Below are positions 1 through 10,795 of a DNA stretch of 64,000 nucleotides, one piece after another (positions within the stretch are counted from its first letter, which is position 1; each line of letters starts with the position of its first letter). Where the stretch lies: positions 120,945,706-121,009,705 of the forward strand of contig CM075650.1 in NCBI GenBank assembly GCA_037953625.1. The letters run 5' to 3'. The stretch is from Crotalaria pallida (Eukaryota > Streptophyta > Magnoliopsida > Fabales > Fabaceae). The notes under the pieces are model-generated. The model was given only the letters and a program-made list of their open reading frames with translations. It was not told the origin of the DNA and did no database searches. The translations under genes and the position numbers were made by a program.

Positions 1-842
1 TACTTATCATGGACCACCCCCGACTCGACCTGCTCGTCGCTTCCACTCTTTCCGTTTTCGAGCTACTACTAGATCTCATCCCTCTGCTTCTCGAGTGATT
101 CGAGAAGAGACTCCTATACCTAGTCCGATGAGTACGATTCATGGGACACCTTCAGCGGACCCAGTGCCCAGTGGGAGGGTACCCACTCAGTCGGAGGAGG
201 TAGAGGAGGATCCGGAGGAGGGTGAGGAGGAGGACGAGCCAGTCGAGCACTCCACTGGGAGCCAGTGGGGAGTTGGGGATCCACCAGGTGATGCATAGTA
301 TAGATGATTAGGATGTGGGACGGGTGGAGCAGCTGCTGGAGACTCTGGAGATCATGCTATGGAGGAGGATCACTGGACCACTTTTGGGATTTCATCTTTT
401 GCTCTATATATATTGTACATATTTTTGAGAGATCTCAGTGACGTGGTCCTATCTTTTAGTTTTATATTATGGACTTGTATTTTGTACAAACCTGCTATCT
501 CGACTTGACTTGGATGTATGTTGACTCTTTTTATGGATGATGATATATATATATATATCTATTTTCTTTCTATAAATAGTTTGTACATGTGAATAATCAA
601 GTCAAGGTCTCTATTTTCCGCTTACTCTGATAATTACGGTATTTCACTTTAATAAAAAAAATGATTTCATAAATGATTCTGGAAAGATTTTTTAATAACC
701 ACTAATGAATACCAAGTTATTTTACAAGAGCTTTATAAAAGAGTTTTTAATTATATCTCTTCTCGAGCCAGTCCATATATTCTATTCAAATAACAACAAA
801 GAAATTCTCTTTAATAAAGTAGTATAATAAAGGAACGTTACA
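1..842 (+). mobile_element. Chromovirus (Tekay-type) LTR, 3' part, cut by window edge
   Basis: The segment ends in a typical LTR terminus (CGTTACA at 836-842), directly followed by Athila LTR sequence whose counterpart is intact at 59093-59339. It carries a charge-rich reading frame like the one in the Tekay LTRs at 13.6 and 21.3 kb, in the same position relative to the LTR end. The 5' end and any left target duplication lie outside the window, so I cannot tell a solo LTR from the end of a full element. Positions 299-842 hold no gene: AT-rich LTR sequence with a short TA run near 543-557. Confidence 0.7.
2..298 (+). CDS. LTR-embedded charge-rich ORF, C-terminal part
   Basis: The frame is open from the window edge and ends at TAG (296-298). 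It is not a recognised protein family. It begins in a Pro/Arg/Ser-rich stretch, passes a Glu/Asp-rich run and closes with a HSTGSQWG motif. The intact LTR ORFs at 14000-14482 and 21697-22179 have the same order: a basic Pro/Arg segment, an acidic run, then NSTGSQWG. So this is the tail of a homologous ORF from a different, more diverged LTR. The frame is open upstream of the first GTG/ATG-like codon, so the true start is off the window. Whether it is translated is unknown. Confidence 0.5.
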   Translation, partial: TYHGPPPTRPARRFHSFRFRATTRSHPSASRVIREETPIPSPMSTIHGTPSADPVPSGRVPTQSEEVEEDPEEGEEEDEPVEHSTGSQWGVGDPPGDA

Positions 843-1089
843 GATTATCAATGCGAATATGTGGTGAAACTAATCCTTGGAAATTTCCCAATCCAAATCT
901 CAATCCAATCTTATAGATTTTATTTTATTTTATATTTCCCAAAAATCAATCTCTAAATTTTATTTTTAATTTTCTACTAATCCGGTTTAGATAATTGGTG
1001 CTTATAATTTGTTGGTATTTAACAACAAAATCCCTGCGGATACGATACTTTTTATTACTACGATAACCTGTGCGCTTGCGGGGCTATCA
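843..1089 (+). repeat. Athila 5' LTR, 3' end only
   Basis: Nearly identical to 59093-59339, the end of the complete LTR at 58113-59339. Both finish in GGGCTATCA just before the primer-binding site. The upstream ~980 bp of this LTR are separated by the chromovirus LTR insertion whose end is at 842. Confidence 0.8.
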
Positions 1090-1095
1090 AGTTTT

Positions 1096-1112
1096 TGGTG
1101 CGTTGCCGGAGA
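1096..1112 (+). other. Degenerate Athila primer-binding site
   Basis: It reads TGGTGCGTTGCCGGAGA, against the well-preserved TGGCGCCGTTGCCGGGGA at 59346-59363. It has one base fewer and two or more substitutions. The family form matches the 3' end of tRNA-Asp, so minus-strand priming from this copy should be impaired. Confidence 0.7.
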
Positions 1113-1216
1113 TTTTGCTTTGTTAATATTAACTGTTATTATAAGTTGATTAGACTAAACCTCTTTTTCTAGTTTGTTTTGTTTTCTCTTTTTTCCACAG
1201 GAATTCTGATTCTTTT

Positions 1217-1381
1217 ATGCGAAGCATCAGACTTGGGACACCTGTTCAATCAGATCCTGAGATCGAGAGTAGAAAAGGAAAAGGAAGAAAAGGAAGAAAT
1301 TACCAGAGAAGAAAAGGAAGCCGTATCCGGTGGTCTTCATTAGGAGGAATCGAAAGTAGTCTTTTTATTGTTAGTATTTGA
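1217..1381 (+). pseudogene. Athila gag, N-terminal fragment fused to LTR sequence
   Basis: The ATG at 1217 opens the same 17-residue start (MRSIRLGTPVQSDPEIE) found at 59468 in the second Athila copy. At 1269/1270 homology to Athila stops and a Lys/Arg-rich stretch from the inserted LTR fragment follows, ending at TGA 1379-1381. The remaining gag, the protease and the RT fingers/palm are absent. Confidence 0.65.
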
Positions 1382-1700
1382 GTCAAGGATTACCAAGCAA
1401 TGTGCCACTCATGTAATTAAGCTAAGCCTTTACATTCCGTATTGTGGTCTACTTTATTTTGGATGATCGAACAATGTAATCTTTTGGGAAAATGTCATGA
1501 TGCTTTTGAAACAAGTCACTTTATGGAAATGAATATTTTATGTAAAATAAGGTTTTAGTAACAACTCGGTTTTCGGTAAGAATGCTAAGTATATCAACGA
1601 CATTTCAAATAACGTTTTCAAAAAAAAAATATGGCCTCATTTTTAGCAACTTATTAAATAAATGATGATTATTCTGTGTTACGAAAATTGGGCTGTTACA
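1270..1700 (+). mobile_element. Chromovirus-like LTR remnant (3' end)
   Basis: It lies between Athila gag (ending 1269) and Athila RT (resuming about 1701). It ends in TTGGGCTGTTACA at 1688-1700, very like the TTGGGTCGTCACA end of the Tekay LTRs. A short charged frame (VEKEKEEKEEITREEKEAV, then TAG at 1341-1343) sits ~357 bp from the LTR end, where related LTRs have their ORF tail. The left end is not a clean LTR terminus, so deletion accompanied or followed the insertion. The rest has no gene. Confidence 0.6.
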
Positions 1701-3702
1701 ATAGGGCAAAGGTTGAGGTAATTGAGAAAATGCCCCCACCCACTTCTCTCAAGGGAGTGCGGAGCTTTTTGGGGCATGCTGGTTTTTATAGAAGGTTTAT
1801 CAAAGATTTTTCTAAGATTACTAAACCTTTAACTAATTTGTTGATTAAGGATATGCCATTTGATTTTAACCAGGATTGCCTAGATGCCTTTTACAGGTTG
1901 AAGAAAGCTTTGATCTCTGCTCCTATCATTCAGGCACCAGATTGGAGTTTGGCCTTTGAGCAGATGTGTGATGCAAGTGACCATGCCATTGGAGCAATGC
2001 TTGGACAGAGGAAAGACAAGAAGGTCCATGCCATATACTATGCCAGAAAGACCTTGGATGACCCTCAAGTCAACTATGCAACAACTGAGAAGGAGCTGCT
2101 AGCAGTTGTCTTTGCCTTTGAGAACTTCCGCTCTTACCTTGTTGGCTCGAAGGTGATTGTCTACACTGATCATTCAGCAATCAAGTACTTGTTGAGTAAG
2201 AAGGATGCGAAACCACGACTTATCAGATGGATCCTTCTTCTCCAAGAATTTGATCTTGAAATCAGAGACAAGAAAGGTGATGAAAATGTGGTTGCAGACC
2301 ACCTCTCCAGATTGCCTCATAATCCTGATCTTGATGATACAAATGAGATGCCCATTGATGATTCTTTTCCCGATGAGCAACTATTGGCTCTTTCTAAGGT
2401 GGATGCTCCATGGTACGCAGACTTTGTTAATTATCTTGCTTGCGGAGTGCTACCACCTGAGCTGAGCTACCAACAAAAGAAAAAGTTCTTTTCTGATGTG
2501 AAGCATCACGTCTGGGAAGAACCTCTACTTTATAAGAGGTGTGATGATGGTATATATAGAAGATGTGTTCCTGAAGAAGAAGTGAAGAATATCCTTTTTC
2601 ACTGTCATGCCTCTGTGTATGGCGGACATGCCAGCACCTCAAAAACATCTACAAAGGTCCTTCAATCTGGATTCTATTGGCCATCATTGTTCAAGGACGC
2701 AAGGAAGTTTGTGCTCTCATGCAATGCTTGTCAAAGGATGGGTAATATCTCCAGAAGAAATGAAATGCCTCTGAACAACATTCTTGAAGTGGAGATATTT
2801 GATGTTTGGGGAGTTGACTATATGGGACCATCCCCATCTTCATGCAACAACAAGTACATTCTCGTGGCAGTTGATTATGTGTCCAAGTGGGTGGAGGCAA
2901 TTGCATCTCCAATCAATGATGCCAAGACTGTGATCAAGCTCTTCAAGAGAGTCATCTTCCCCAGATTTGGAGTTCCTAAAGCAGTTATCAGTGATGGAGG
3001 CTCACACTTCATTGAAAAACAATTTGAGAGTCTCCTGAAGAAGTATGGGTAACCCATAAGGTTGCTACTCCTTATCACCCTCAGACCAGTGGCCAAGTGG
3101 AGGTTCCCAATAGAGAAATCAAGAGTATTTTGGAGAGAACAGTGACTAAATCCCGCAAGGATTGGTCTTTGAAGCTTGATGATGCTCTTTGGGCATACTG
3201 CACTGCTTATAAAACTCCTATTGGTATGACCCCGTTCTGGTTGATCTATGGAAAGCCTTGCCACCTTCCTGTTGAGTTGGAGCACAAAGCTTTGTGGGCA
3301 ATAAAGTTTCTCAACTTTGACTTGAAGGAAGCTGGTGAGAAGAGGAAGCTTCATCTTAATGAGTTGGAGGAGTTGAGGCTTGATGCATATGAGAATGCCA
3401 AGATTTACAAGGATAATACAAAGCGTTGGCATGACAAGAAAATCCTTCGAAGAGAGTTCAACGAGGGTGACTCTGTGTTACTCTTTAACTCTCGTTTGAA
3501 GCTCTTCCCAGGCAAGCTTAGGTCTAGATGGTCAGGACCATTCCGAGTGAAGCAAGTCTACCCCTATGGTGCTATAGAGGTGTGGAGTGAAGCCATTGGA
3601 GCTTTCAAAGTCAATGGAAAAAGATTGAAGCACTACTTGATTGGAGAACCTATTGAGGATGGGAACACACAGTCCCTTCTCAATCCATCTGTCTTAGAGT
3701 GA
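1701..3702 (+). pseudogene. Athila pol remnant: RT thumb, RNase H, integrase
   Basis: The frame picks up after the missing RT catalytic motif, at the thumb (RSFLGHAGFYRRFIKDFSK). RNase H follows with its acidic residues visible in CDASDH, TEKE, YTDHS and VADHLSRL. Integrase has the zinc-binding HHCC region (HCH...GGH...CNACQ), the first two catalytic Asp (VDYMGP, ISDGGSHF) and, after a frameshift, the catalytic Glu region (YHPQTSGQVE) and a C-terminal GPF motif (SRWSGPFRV). The break is at about 3050: one G seems to be missing in TATGGGTAA, giving a premature TAA at 3050-3052; the other frame continues to TGA at 3700-3702. Lacking RT and with this frameshift it cannot be functional. Confidence 0.85.
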
Positions 3703-3935
3703 TTACAGTGAGAGGTCAAGCTTAGGACCTTAAATAAGCGCTTCTTGGGAGGCAACCCAAGTTTTAAATCGCTTTCGTGCTTTATTTTGTAGATTTTTAG
3801 GATTTTATTATGTTATATTACTGGGGTTTCGTCTTTGTTTTGTAGGATTATAAGAGGTTGCAGCAAAAAGGAGTTGATTTGGAGCGTAAAAGTGCTGATT
3901 TGGGAAGAAAAAGAATTAATTTGAAGAACCGTGGG
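3703..3935 (+). other. Athila post-pol spacer
   Basis: No gene. It holds the motif GCGCTTCTTGGGAGGCAACC (3740-3759), which I recognise as typical of the stretch just downstream of Athila pol, then AT-rich sequence up to the hairpin cluster. Confidence 0.55.
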
Positions 3936-3937
3936 GA

Positions 3938-4208
3938 GGCCATGGTATGTACCATGGCCACGGGGATCTGAAAAAAAAAAGTAAGTTTCAGTGTGCAACG
4001 GGCAGGCCGTGGTAGGTACCACGCCCGTGGCACTTCTCATAGAAAGCTCCATGGGCTGGCCGTGGTACATGCCACGCCCGTGGAGATTAGCAGCATTCCC
4101 TTATTGTTTCCCAGGTTGCCACGGGCAAGCCGTGGCAACGTTACTTCCTGCTCGCATTCATCTCCAGGGTGCCACGGGCTGCCCGTGGCACTTGCCACGC
4201 CCGTGGCG
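3938..4208. repeat. Cluster of five GC-rich hairpins in Athila
   Basis: Five inverted repeats with related arms lie in 270 bp of otherwise AT-rich spacer. The first (3938-3959) is a perfect palindrome with GGCCATGGTA arms and a 2-base loop. The others centre near 4013, 4066, 4127 and 4180. The last has perfect 11-bp arms GTGCCACGGGC around one base (4169-4191), with another CCACGCCCGTGG beside it. All share CCACGGGC / GCCCGTGG. The position between integrase and the ORF1 gene suggests an RNA structure or a translation/packaging signal, but that is inference. Confidence 0.75.
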
Positions 4209-4232
4209 CGTCCAATTCAAAAAAAAATTGTT

Positions 4233-4752
4233 TCAGACCTCCCCCCCCCCCCCAAAATTAACCCTAGACCGCCGCCCCCATCCCCATACCTCTTCTCTTC
4301 TTCTTCTTTCTTCACCCTTCCCCCATACCACCAAACTCTTTCTCTCTCTCCCATAACCATAAACTGCCGCCACCTCTAAACCAACCACCAACCCGCCGCC
4401 GTTCATCCCTCCGACGCCATAACCATACCACCATACCTCCTTCTCGCCCCCTTCCGCCATCCCCATCGCCCTCACTCTCTCTCTGCCGCCATAACCCTTC
4501 CTTCTCTATTCTCATTCCCTTCGAAGGACTCCCACCCATTAAACCCGACGCCACCACCCACCTCACACCCTAGCCCGACCCGCCAAAGCCTTCTCACCCC
4601 AAACCCCAGTCGCCGCCAAGCACGACCAGCACCACCACCCATCCATTAAGCCCCAACCCCGAACCAGCCCCAATAACCCTTAGCCCCCAGATTCAGTTTT
4701 CACCCCCAAAAAAAATCCTCCACTGCTGCAACTAAAAAAAAAGTGTCCAGCA
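4233..4752 (+). other. C-rich leader before the Athila ORF1 gene
   Basis: About 500 bp of C/T/A-rich, G-poor sequence, with a run of C at about 4240-4253 and many CCACC, CCGCC and CTCTC blocks, ending at the ORF1 ATG (4753). Long frames on the opposite strand here are by-products of the base composition. It resembles an untranslated leader, but no function can be shown. Confidence 0.45.
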
Positions 4753-4787
4753 ATGTCATCCAAAACAACATGGAGCAATGCAACACC
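4753..4787 (+). pseudogene. Athila ORF1 gene, 5' piece
   Basis: The ATG at 4753 opens 11 codons and two bases before the SIRE array begins at 4788. The frame resumes exactly in phase at 49359, after the right-hand target copy GCACC (49354-49358). The left target is ACACC (4783-4787). In-phase continuation plus the near-duplicate flank show that this is one gene split by the array. Confidence 0.75.
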
Positions 4788-5151
4788 TGTTGGAAGTCAA
4801 GCTAGTGTTGGAAGGCATGCTTCAAACTCTCTTATGGACTTCAAGTATTATTCAAGATGTTGTTTTGATGATAACAAACCAACTCAAGTTCAAGCTCACA
4901 AGTGTCATCCATATTCAAGATTGAAGACTCAAGCAAGGCATAGATTAGAAACCTTCTCCTTAGATCATTTGTAAGGTAATGGAGTTCTATTTCTTTAAGA
5001 GTTTACAAAAGCCAATAAGTTTTTCATTTTAAAGAGAGAAGAAGAAAAATGTGTTTTTCATGAAAAAGTGTTTTCTGCATTAATCTTTGTGAAAATACTT
5101 GATGTTACAAAACTCTGTATATTTTTATGTATGCAAGAGAGAGTAATCAAT

Positions 5152-5560
5152 TACCTTCTCAAGATAATCGATTAACTTTGTTGCATCATAGAAAAATCAG
5201 AGAGGTTGTAATCAATTAAATGAATCTTGTTAATCAATTACTTTCTTATGGGAGTAATCGATTACCTGGCTCAAGTAATCGATTATAATTGTTGCATCAT
5301 ATATTTTTCAGAGGCTTAGTAATCGATTACAAGCTCTGTAGTAATCGATTACATGATGTTGCATCATATGCATATTAGAGGCTCAGTAATCGATTAATTG
5401 TTTAAGTGTAATCAATTAAATGAGTTGCATCATACATTGAACAGGAGTGTTGTAATCAATTAACTATTATTGGTCTAATCGATTACATGGTTTTCAAATG
5501 AATTTAAGAATTTATATTTTTGAAGGAATAATCGATTACCTTCAGAAAGTAATCGATTAC
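5152..5560. promoter_or_regulatory. TAATCGATTA palindrome cluster, LTR-A
   Basis: About 14 exact or one-mismatch copies of the palindrome TAATCGATTA (often GTAATCGATTAC) occur in ~410 bp, 60-470 bp upstream of a TATA-like box at 5618. Equivalent arrays are at 33955-34372, 40951-41368 and 47949-48365. Each site is two inverted TAAT cores, the shape of a homeodomain-dimer site; that reading is inference. Confidence 0.6.
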
Positions 5561-5617
5561 TTCAAGTTTTATTGAAAAACGTGTCAGAATCATTTTGATT
5601 ATTTCCTGATTTGTTTT

Positions 5618-5626
5618 TATATAAAA
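5618..5626 (+). promoter_or_regulatory. Putative LTR TATA box
   Basis: TATATAAAA downstream of the palindrome array. It is conserved in LTR-B (34430-34438), LTR-C (41426-41434) and LTR-D (48424-48432). The position, about 830 bp into a 1.75-kb LTR, suits a U3 promoter. Confidence 0.5.
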
Positions 5627-6136
5627 GATTCTGATTTATTTTATAAAATTCGAAAATGATTTTAAATTTGAATTATTTCCTTTTTGGTTTTAAGAATCAA
5701 ATCTTTATTTTATTTCGTAAATCATTTTGATTTAGTTTTGATTTTAAAACTTATTTCAAATCTTATTTTATTTTGTTTTGATTTTGTTTTACTTATTCTA
5801 AATCTTTTTTTTATTCTAAAAGGTTTTTCTATTTTAAAAAGGATTTTCACTCCAACATTCAGAGATTGATTTTTTCATTCATTCATTCATACTTTTTCTC
5901 ATCATCACGTTTTTCTCTCTTCTTCCTTGTCTAATCTTCTGGTTTTAACGTTCATTCTTTTGAAGAACAAAACCTTGTTGGCTGAGTAACTCCTAGAGAA
6001 AGTACTTCATTATCATAAGAGCTTATTTTAGAATCTGTGTTTTTGAGAACACGATATACTTGTTGTAATCACTCACATCATTTGTTCTAACCTTAGTGGT
6101 AGGGAGAGAATCCCGTAGTTGAACGTTGTGACGTTG

Positions 6137-7698
6137 TGTTGGAATAATTGGTGGTATTTGGCGTGAATCACCCAAGAGGGGGGGTGAATTGGGGGGGTGA
6201 ATTGGGTGTTTATAAAACTTTGAAAAACAATCGCAATAAATCGTTCTTTGAAATAATAACAGAGATTAAACGAGCGGAAGACTTAAAGAACGAGTTAAAA
6301 CGTTTTAAAGCGCAGAAATGAATTAATATTACAAGATATATTGAAATCATACTATACACGAGATTGATAAAATCAAAACAAAGAAAATGCAATTCTCGTG
6401 TTAAATAAATTAAAGCATGAAAAAAAAATTTATCCGCGAAAATATGATTAACACAAAATAAACGTGCGGAAAATAAAGAGATAAGGAATAGGAAACTTTG
6501 TAGCAGAGATTTTTATCCTGGTTCGGCAAACAACGCCTACATCCAGTCCTCAAGTGACCCACTTGAGCTTTTCACTAAGCCAAGACGCAACCGCATCCCC
6601 AAGTACATCCAGAGCGCCCCCCAAGCTACTAGGAATCCCACCGTTCGCCAGGGACCTCAAAAACAAATAGCCTAACTACTAGGAATCCCACCGTTCGTAT
6701 AGCGCTACCCAATACAAAAAGGGTTATCTCACCCTACGAACGCGACACACGTTCAATCCTAAGGGAAAACACTCCTTAATACTTAAGGTTGTCACACCCC
6801 TTACAAAGATAATGATTTGCACGAAGAAATGTGTGCAACTAACAATAAGCTCTCTAGATAGAGCAGATACTACAATAAAGTCCTATGGCAAGATAATATT
6901 CTTTAAGCAAAAGCTAAGCTATAACACGATGATGATGATGAATTTTTCTTCTCAAAAGAATTTTCAAAAATGAGAGAAGGAGAAGAAGAAGAGATAGATG
7001 TAGTGAAGTGATGGTGTCCTTTTTCAAAAAATAGAAGAAGCAGCCAGGAAATCAAAACGAGATCATCCAGAAAAGGAAACAAATCATTCTGGGAATCAAG
7101 TTTGATTTCAGCACGTTTTTCAAAATTTGAATAAAATAATCGATTATTTTGGTCAGGTTAATCGATTACTTGCTCTCAGGTTTTTCACAAAAGTTGCAGC
7201 ATTGAATATAATCGATTAACAGTTTCAAGTAATCGATTACTGTCACCTAAATGACCAGTTCAAGGAAGTAATCCATTACAAGAATCTAATTAATCAATTA
7301 CTTACTCTCTGGTTACAAGTTGCATCAAGTAATCGATTATTCCAGAAGGGGTAATCGATTACTCCACAATAAAAAATAAATTTTCATGAAATGGTTGTAA
7401 CCAAAGGTTTTCGCAAAACATTTTTCACAAGGAATTTCCTGGAGCAGATGTTTAAAAAGGCTTCTTCTAGGTTTTAAGAATAAAAACAAGTTTCATCATC
7501 ATAACGTTATAACTCAGTGCTTTAGAGAATATTAAATGCCTTACAAAGATTTCTAAGCCTAAAGACTAGATCTTCAATAAGCATAACATCTTTGCAATCT
7601 TCAATGTACCTGAACCTGTTAAGAACATATAAAAATGTGTTGTGTCATCATCAAAACACCAAGAGGGAAACCATGAGTTTCAACACTCAGTTTCAACA
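6137..7698 (-). repeat. 3' LTR of the minus-strand SIRE-like element
   Basis: A near-identical partner is at 26406-27952. This copy has a short duplication near 6180-6205 (two GGGGGTGAATTGGG blocks) and TGTTGG instead of TGTTAG at its edge. Eight TAATCGATTA-type sites lie at 7135-7363. Confidence 0.85.
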
Positions 7699-7710
7699 CT
7701 CCCCCTTTTT
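7699..7710 (-). other. Polypurine tract of the minus-strand element
   Basis: On the minus strand AAAAAGGGGGAG directly abuts the LTR start TGTTGAAAC. It is preceded by TGTCATCATC, as in the SIRE units. Confidence 0.8.
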
Positions 7711-8205
7711 GATGATGACAAACACTGCCTGCAAAATAGAGGTTAGTACATAATATATAACAATTAAAACAAACAGCTCTTAACTCACAAGCTCATCATA
7801 AGCTCACAAGCTGAGCTCCCCCTGAATTCATGGATGATCATGAACAAGTTCAACCTGTTCCTTATAACCTGTAACCTGTTTTGCTCAAGAAATATTCTGC
7901 ATATATAACCATATCTATGGCCATATTTCTCCCTATTTCTCCCCCTTTTGACATCAACAAAAAGGCGGGAAAACTAAAGAGAATCAGCACATGACAACAA
8001 ATATGAATAACAACCAAATAGACCATATTGTCATAATGCATCGAGCTAAATCCAAACATGTCAGAGAGAACAAACTAAATCCAGGAACAGTTAAAACATA
8101 ACGAATAACAGTACTAGGGGGGTTACGAAAACAAATACTAAAAAAAATCCAAACAGATAATCATAATAATAGGATAATCAGAAAGTAGAGCCACGAGCTA
8201 AATGA
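7711..8205 (-). other. 3' untranslated region of the minus-strand element
   Basis: The segment between the ORF2 stop (8206-8208) and the PPT. I see no gene in it. Confidence 0.4.
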
Positions 8206-9563
8206 TCACTGGAACGGCGGACGGTTCTGATGCCTCAAATGATATATCTCCTTCTGCACTGCCTCCATATCAACGTGCATCTGTTCCATGCCGGAGGTGA
8301 GCTGAGCAAGCGAGGTATCTACTGAATGCATATGTTCATCAGAACGCCTCATGTAACCTCTGACATCGTCCATGAAAAGTTGCATGTACGGTGGAATGTG
8401 ATCAGGTGGATAAAGAGCTTGTAGTGGAATGAAGTCAGAATCCTGAGCCGGGGCACTCTCTGGCTGTTGCTGCTGCTGCTGCTGTTCTTCTTCATCAGGG
8501 TCATAATTATGATTGGACTTGCGTTCCCATCGCTAAGACTTTGGAATCCAACCTCTATCTTCCATATTAACCCAACCCATGTTTCCCAAGAAATTCGTGT
8601 CCATACGCATATCAGCGTTAGGAGCAGTTCTAGCTTCACCGTTCAAGGGAATTCGGAAACGCCTGAGGATGTTGGTTATAACAGTTGCATAAGGAAGCTT
8701 AGAAGTCTTATTCTTCATATCATTATCAATTGATCGACGGACTTTCCCAGCAGTCTCAATCATGTGGTTTAGGACAAACCAACCCTAGTTAATGGGTTTG
8801 TCGTGAAACCACGCCCAAAAGATGATATAGTCAGAATCAAGCAGCCTGAAATAGTTGCCTTGTCTCGGAATCAGACAACGATTCAGAATAAAATGAAGAA
8901 TCCGATATACAAACTTCAGATTACCAGAAGTCAACACTTTTCCAGAAGGAATACGATCATCAATGAACTCTTCTTTAGCAGTTTTCTTGTCATACTCATC
9001 TCCCCATAGACTATCAGAGCTAGAACCAGTGAATGTGACACCATCCATGGGTAAGTGAGTGATGTTTATCCAAGTGTTCAAACTGATTTTGATGCTTCTC
9101 CCCTTTACTTCAGAATAAAGAGTCTTTTCATCAGCATTCCAAACAAGATTGGTGTAGAAGACCCTGACTAAATCTTCATAATAGTCGCCTCCTATAGTAC
9201 TGAATTCAAAAAGACCTTTTTCCTTTAAGAGCATTGCGGCAGGGAGATTACAATCATCACCATCGAAAGTTTCAGCATCAAGGAATCTTGGAGAGATCAC
9301 AGAGCAAGCGGCGAAGTACTTTTCATAATCCATAATCTAGTCGGATTAGAGAACCAACGATTCAACTTCTCTAGAGCAATGGGTTGATGAACCGGAGGAG
9401 GTGGAGCATAAGGACCTGCATCACTTTGTCTAGTTCTCGAAGGTCTAGCAGCCCGACTGGACGAAGGTTGAGCCCCACTCTGAACAACAGGAGGAGATGG
9501 CTCATCCTCATCAGACTCATCAATGATAGCTCTTCTTTTAGTGCGTCGGGTTGACATGATCAC
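8206..9563 (-). pseudogene. ORF2 (env-like position) of the SIRE-like element, decayed
   Basis: The minus-strand frame starts at ATG 9547 (MSTRRTKRRAIIDESDEDEP) and would reach TGA 8208-8206, about 450 codons. Visible parts: a basic then acidic N-terminus; a Pro/Ser-rich stretch; a globular middle (EKYFAACSVISPRF... LVRVFYTNLVW...) resembling the plant transposon-protein domain often annotated Transposase_32; a poly-Gln run near 8465-8485; and a C-terminal heptad-like segment (SLAQLTSGMEQMHVDMEAVQ). The place after the pol position and the proline-rich/coiled-coil layout match descriptions of the SIRE1 env-like ORF2; that identity is inference. It is broken by a frameshift near 9330 and by in-frame TAGs at 8785-8787 and 8533-8535. 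Confidence 0.6.
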
Positions 9564-10440
9564 AACTAAACTCAGATAATCTCAACAGAATAAGCTTAAC
9601 CAACTAATCCAAAATAACTGAATAGACAACCCAGCAATAAACAATTCTTCAACACAGCACAGAAAAGCCCAGATTAAAATTCAGAATACCAAAAACTCAA
9701 ACCAGCAAACCAGCTATATCAACATCATCATCGAGCAGCCTAACAACATATTGATCATAGAGAGACTGAAGAAGATAAAACAATAAACCAAGAACCTGAA
9801 CCGGAGAACAGTACTGAACCGAAGCTAAATCGAATCTGAACCACTGAATCAGACCAACCGAAACACTGAACCAGAAAGCCAGATCAACAAACCGAACCGG
9901 AACAGAACCAACAAAGTGAACCGCAACTAGAACCAGGGAGCACTGAACCAGTGTCTTCACTGAACCGCATGCAAGCAAGGAAGCATTGAACCGCTCAAAT
10001 GTGCCACTGAACCGGAGAGAGGCAACAAGCCGAGTGCATGAACCGAGTTGGACTCTTGAAGAACCGAAGAACCAGTGAACCAAGATCTTGACAAGGAGAT
10101 GGATATGGTGGTTGTGAAGGTTTTAACAAAGGTGGCTTTAATGGTGGTTAAAGTTTAGAACCGAATGGGAGAAGAAAAGAGAGTGGAACGGATTTTGGAG
10201 AAGAAATAAGGAAGAAGAAGAAGGTTTATGAGTGAAATAGGAAGAATGAGTAAGAATGGTGGAGGTTTAATGGAGGTTTGGAGGTGGTTATGGAGTTTGG
10301 TGAATGGAGGAAGAAGAAGGAGTGTGTATCGTGGAAGAGGAAGAGGGAGGCCGAGTTTTTCTTTGATTGGAAACAGAGAGAGAGTGTAAGAAGGTGAGTG
10401 GATAGGGTTTAGTCTATTATGTGGTCCACACATGGTCAAA
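9564..10440 (-). other. Leader upstream of ORF2
   Basis: No gene. On the minus strand the distal part (10150-10440) is strongly pyrimidine-rich with CTTCTTCTTCC blocks, and the proximal part (9780-10060) repeats CGGTTCAGTG-like words (GGTTCAG, CGGTTC) about a dozen times. It looks like the untranslated leader of a subgenomic or internally promoted transcript for ORF2, but this cannot be shown from sequence. Confidence 0.35.
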
Positions 10441-10507
10441 CTGGGTCAAGGCCCACTTGGTCCACACGATTCTGCACTTTTTCCTATTTTTTTCAGATAC
10501 TGTAGCC

Positions 10508-10790
10508 GATAATCGATTACTGACACAAAATTAATCGATTACTTCATCATTTAATCGATTATTTTTAAGCCTTTAATCGATTATTCCTCCTCTGGTCAGA
10601 ACCTGATGCAACATCTTTAATCGATTATTTCAGACATCTTAACCGATTACTTTGCCTCTGATGAATTGCATGATGCTGTAGATTTAGTCGATTATCTTGA
10701 TCCTCTAATCGATTATTTTCTCATAACTGTTCATAACTGTTGCACAAACCAACTGGGTAATCGATTACTGTTGCAGAGTAATCGATTACT
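10508..10790. promoter_or_regulatory. Internal TAATCGATTA cluster
   Basis: Ten TAATCGATTA-type sites (eight exact cores, plus variants with TAACCGATTA and TAGTCGATTA) lie just upstream, on the minus strand, of the ORF2 leader. It is the same motif that fills the LTR promoter regions, here inside the element, so it may mark an internal promoter for ORF2. Confidence 0.45.
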
Positions 10791-10795
10791 TCTGC

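Larger units (their letters stand above)
4788..6136 (+). repeat. SIRE LTR-A, left part
   Basis: Matches the first ~1349 bp of LTR-B/C/D but is the most diverged of the four; for example several TAATCGATTA sites read TAATCAATTA here. It is broken at GACGTTG by the minus-strand element and resumes at 27953 (GTTCGTAGGG). The long Phe/Leu-rich frame near 5684-5869 and its copies in the other LTRs are AT-rich LTR sequence, not genes. Confidence 0.85.

Noticed and set aside
4233..4566. Long opposite-strand frames in the C-rich leader
   Set aside because: Low-complexity Gly/Arg/Glu translations caused by base composition; no domain or conserved start.
5152..5560. Regularly spaced short palindromes resembling a CRISPR-like array
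   Set aside because: Repeats are about 10-12 bp with irregular spacing, lie in LTR promoters of a plant genome, and no cas gene is present.
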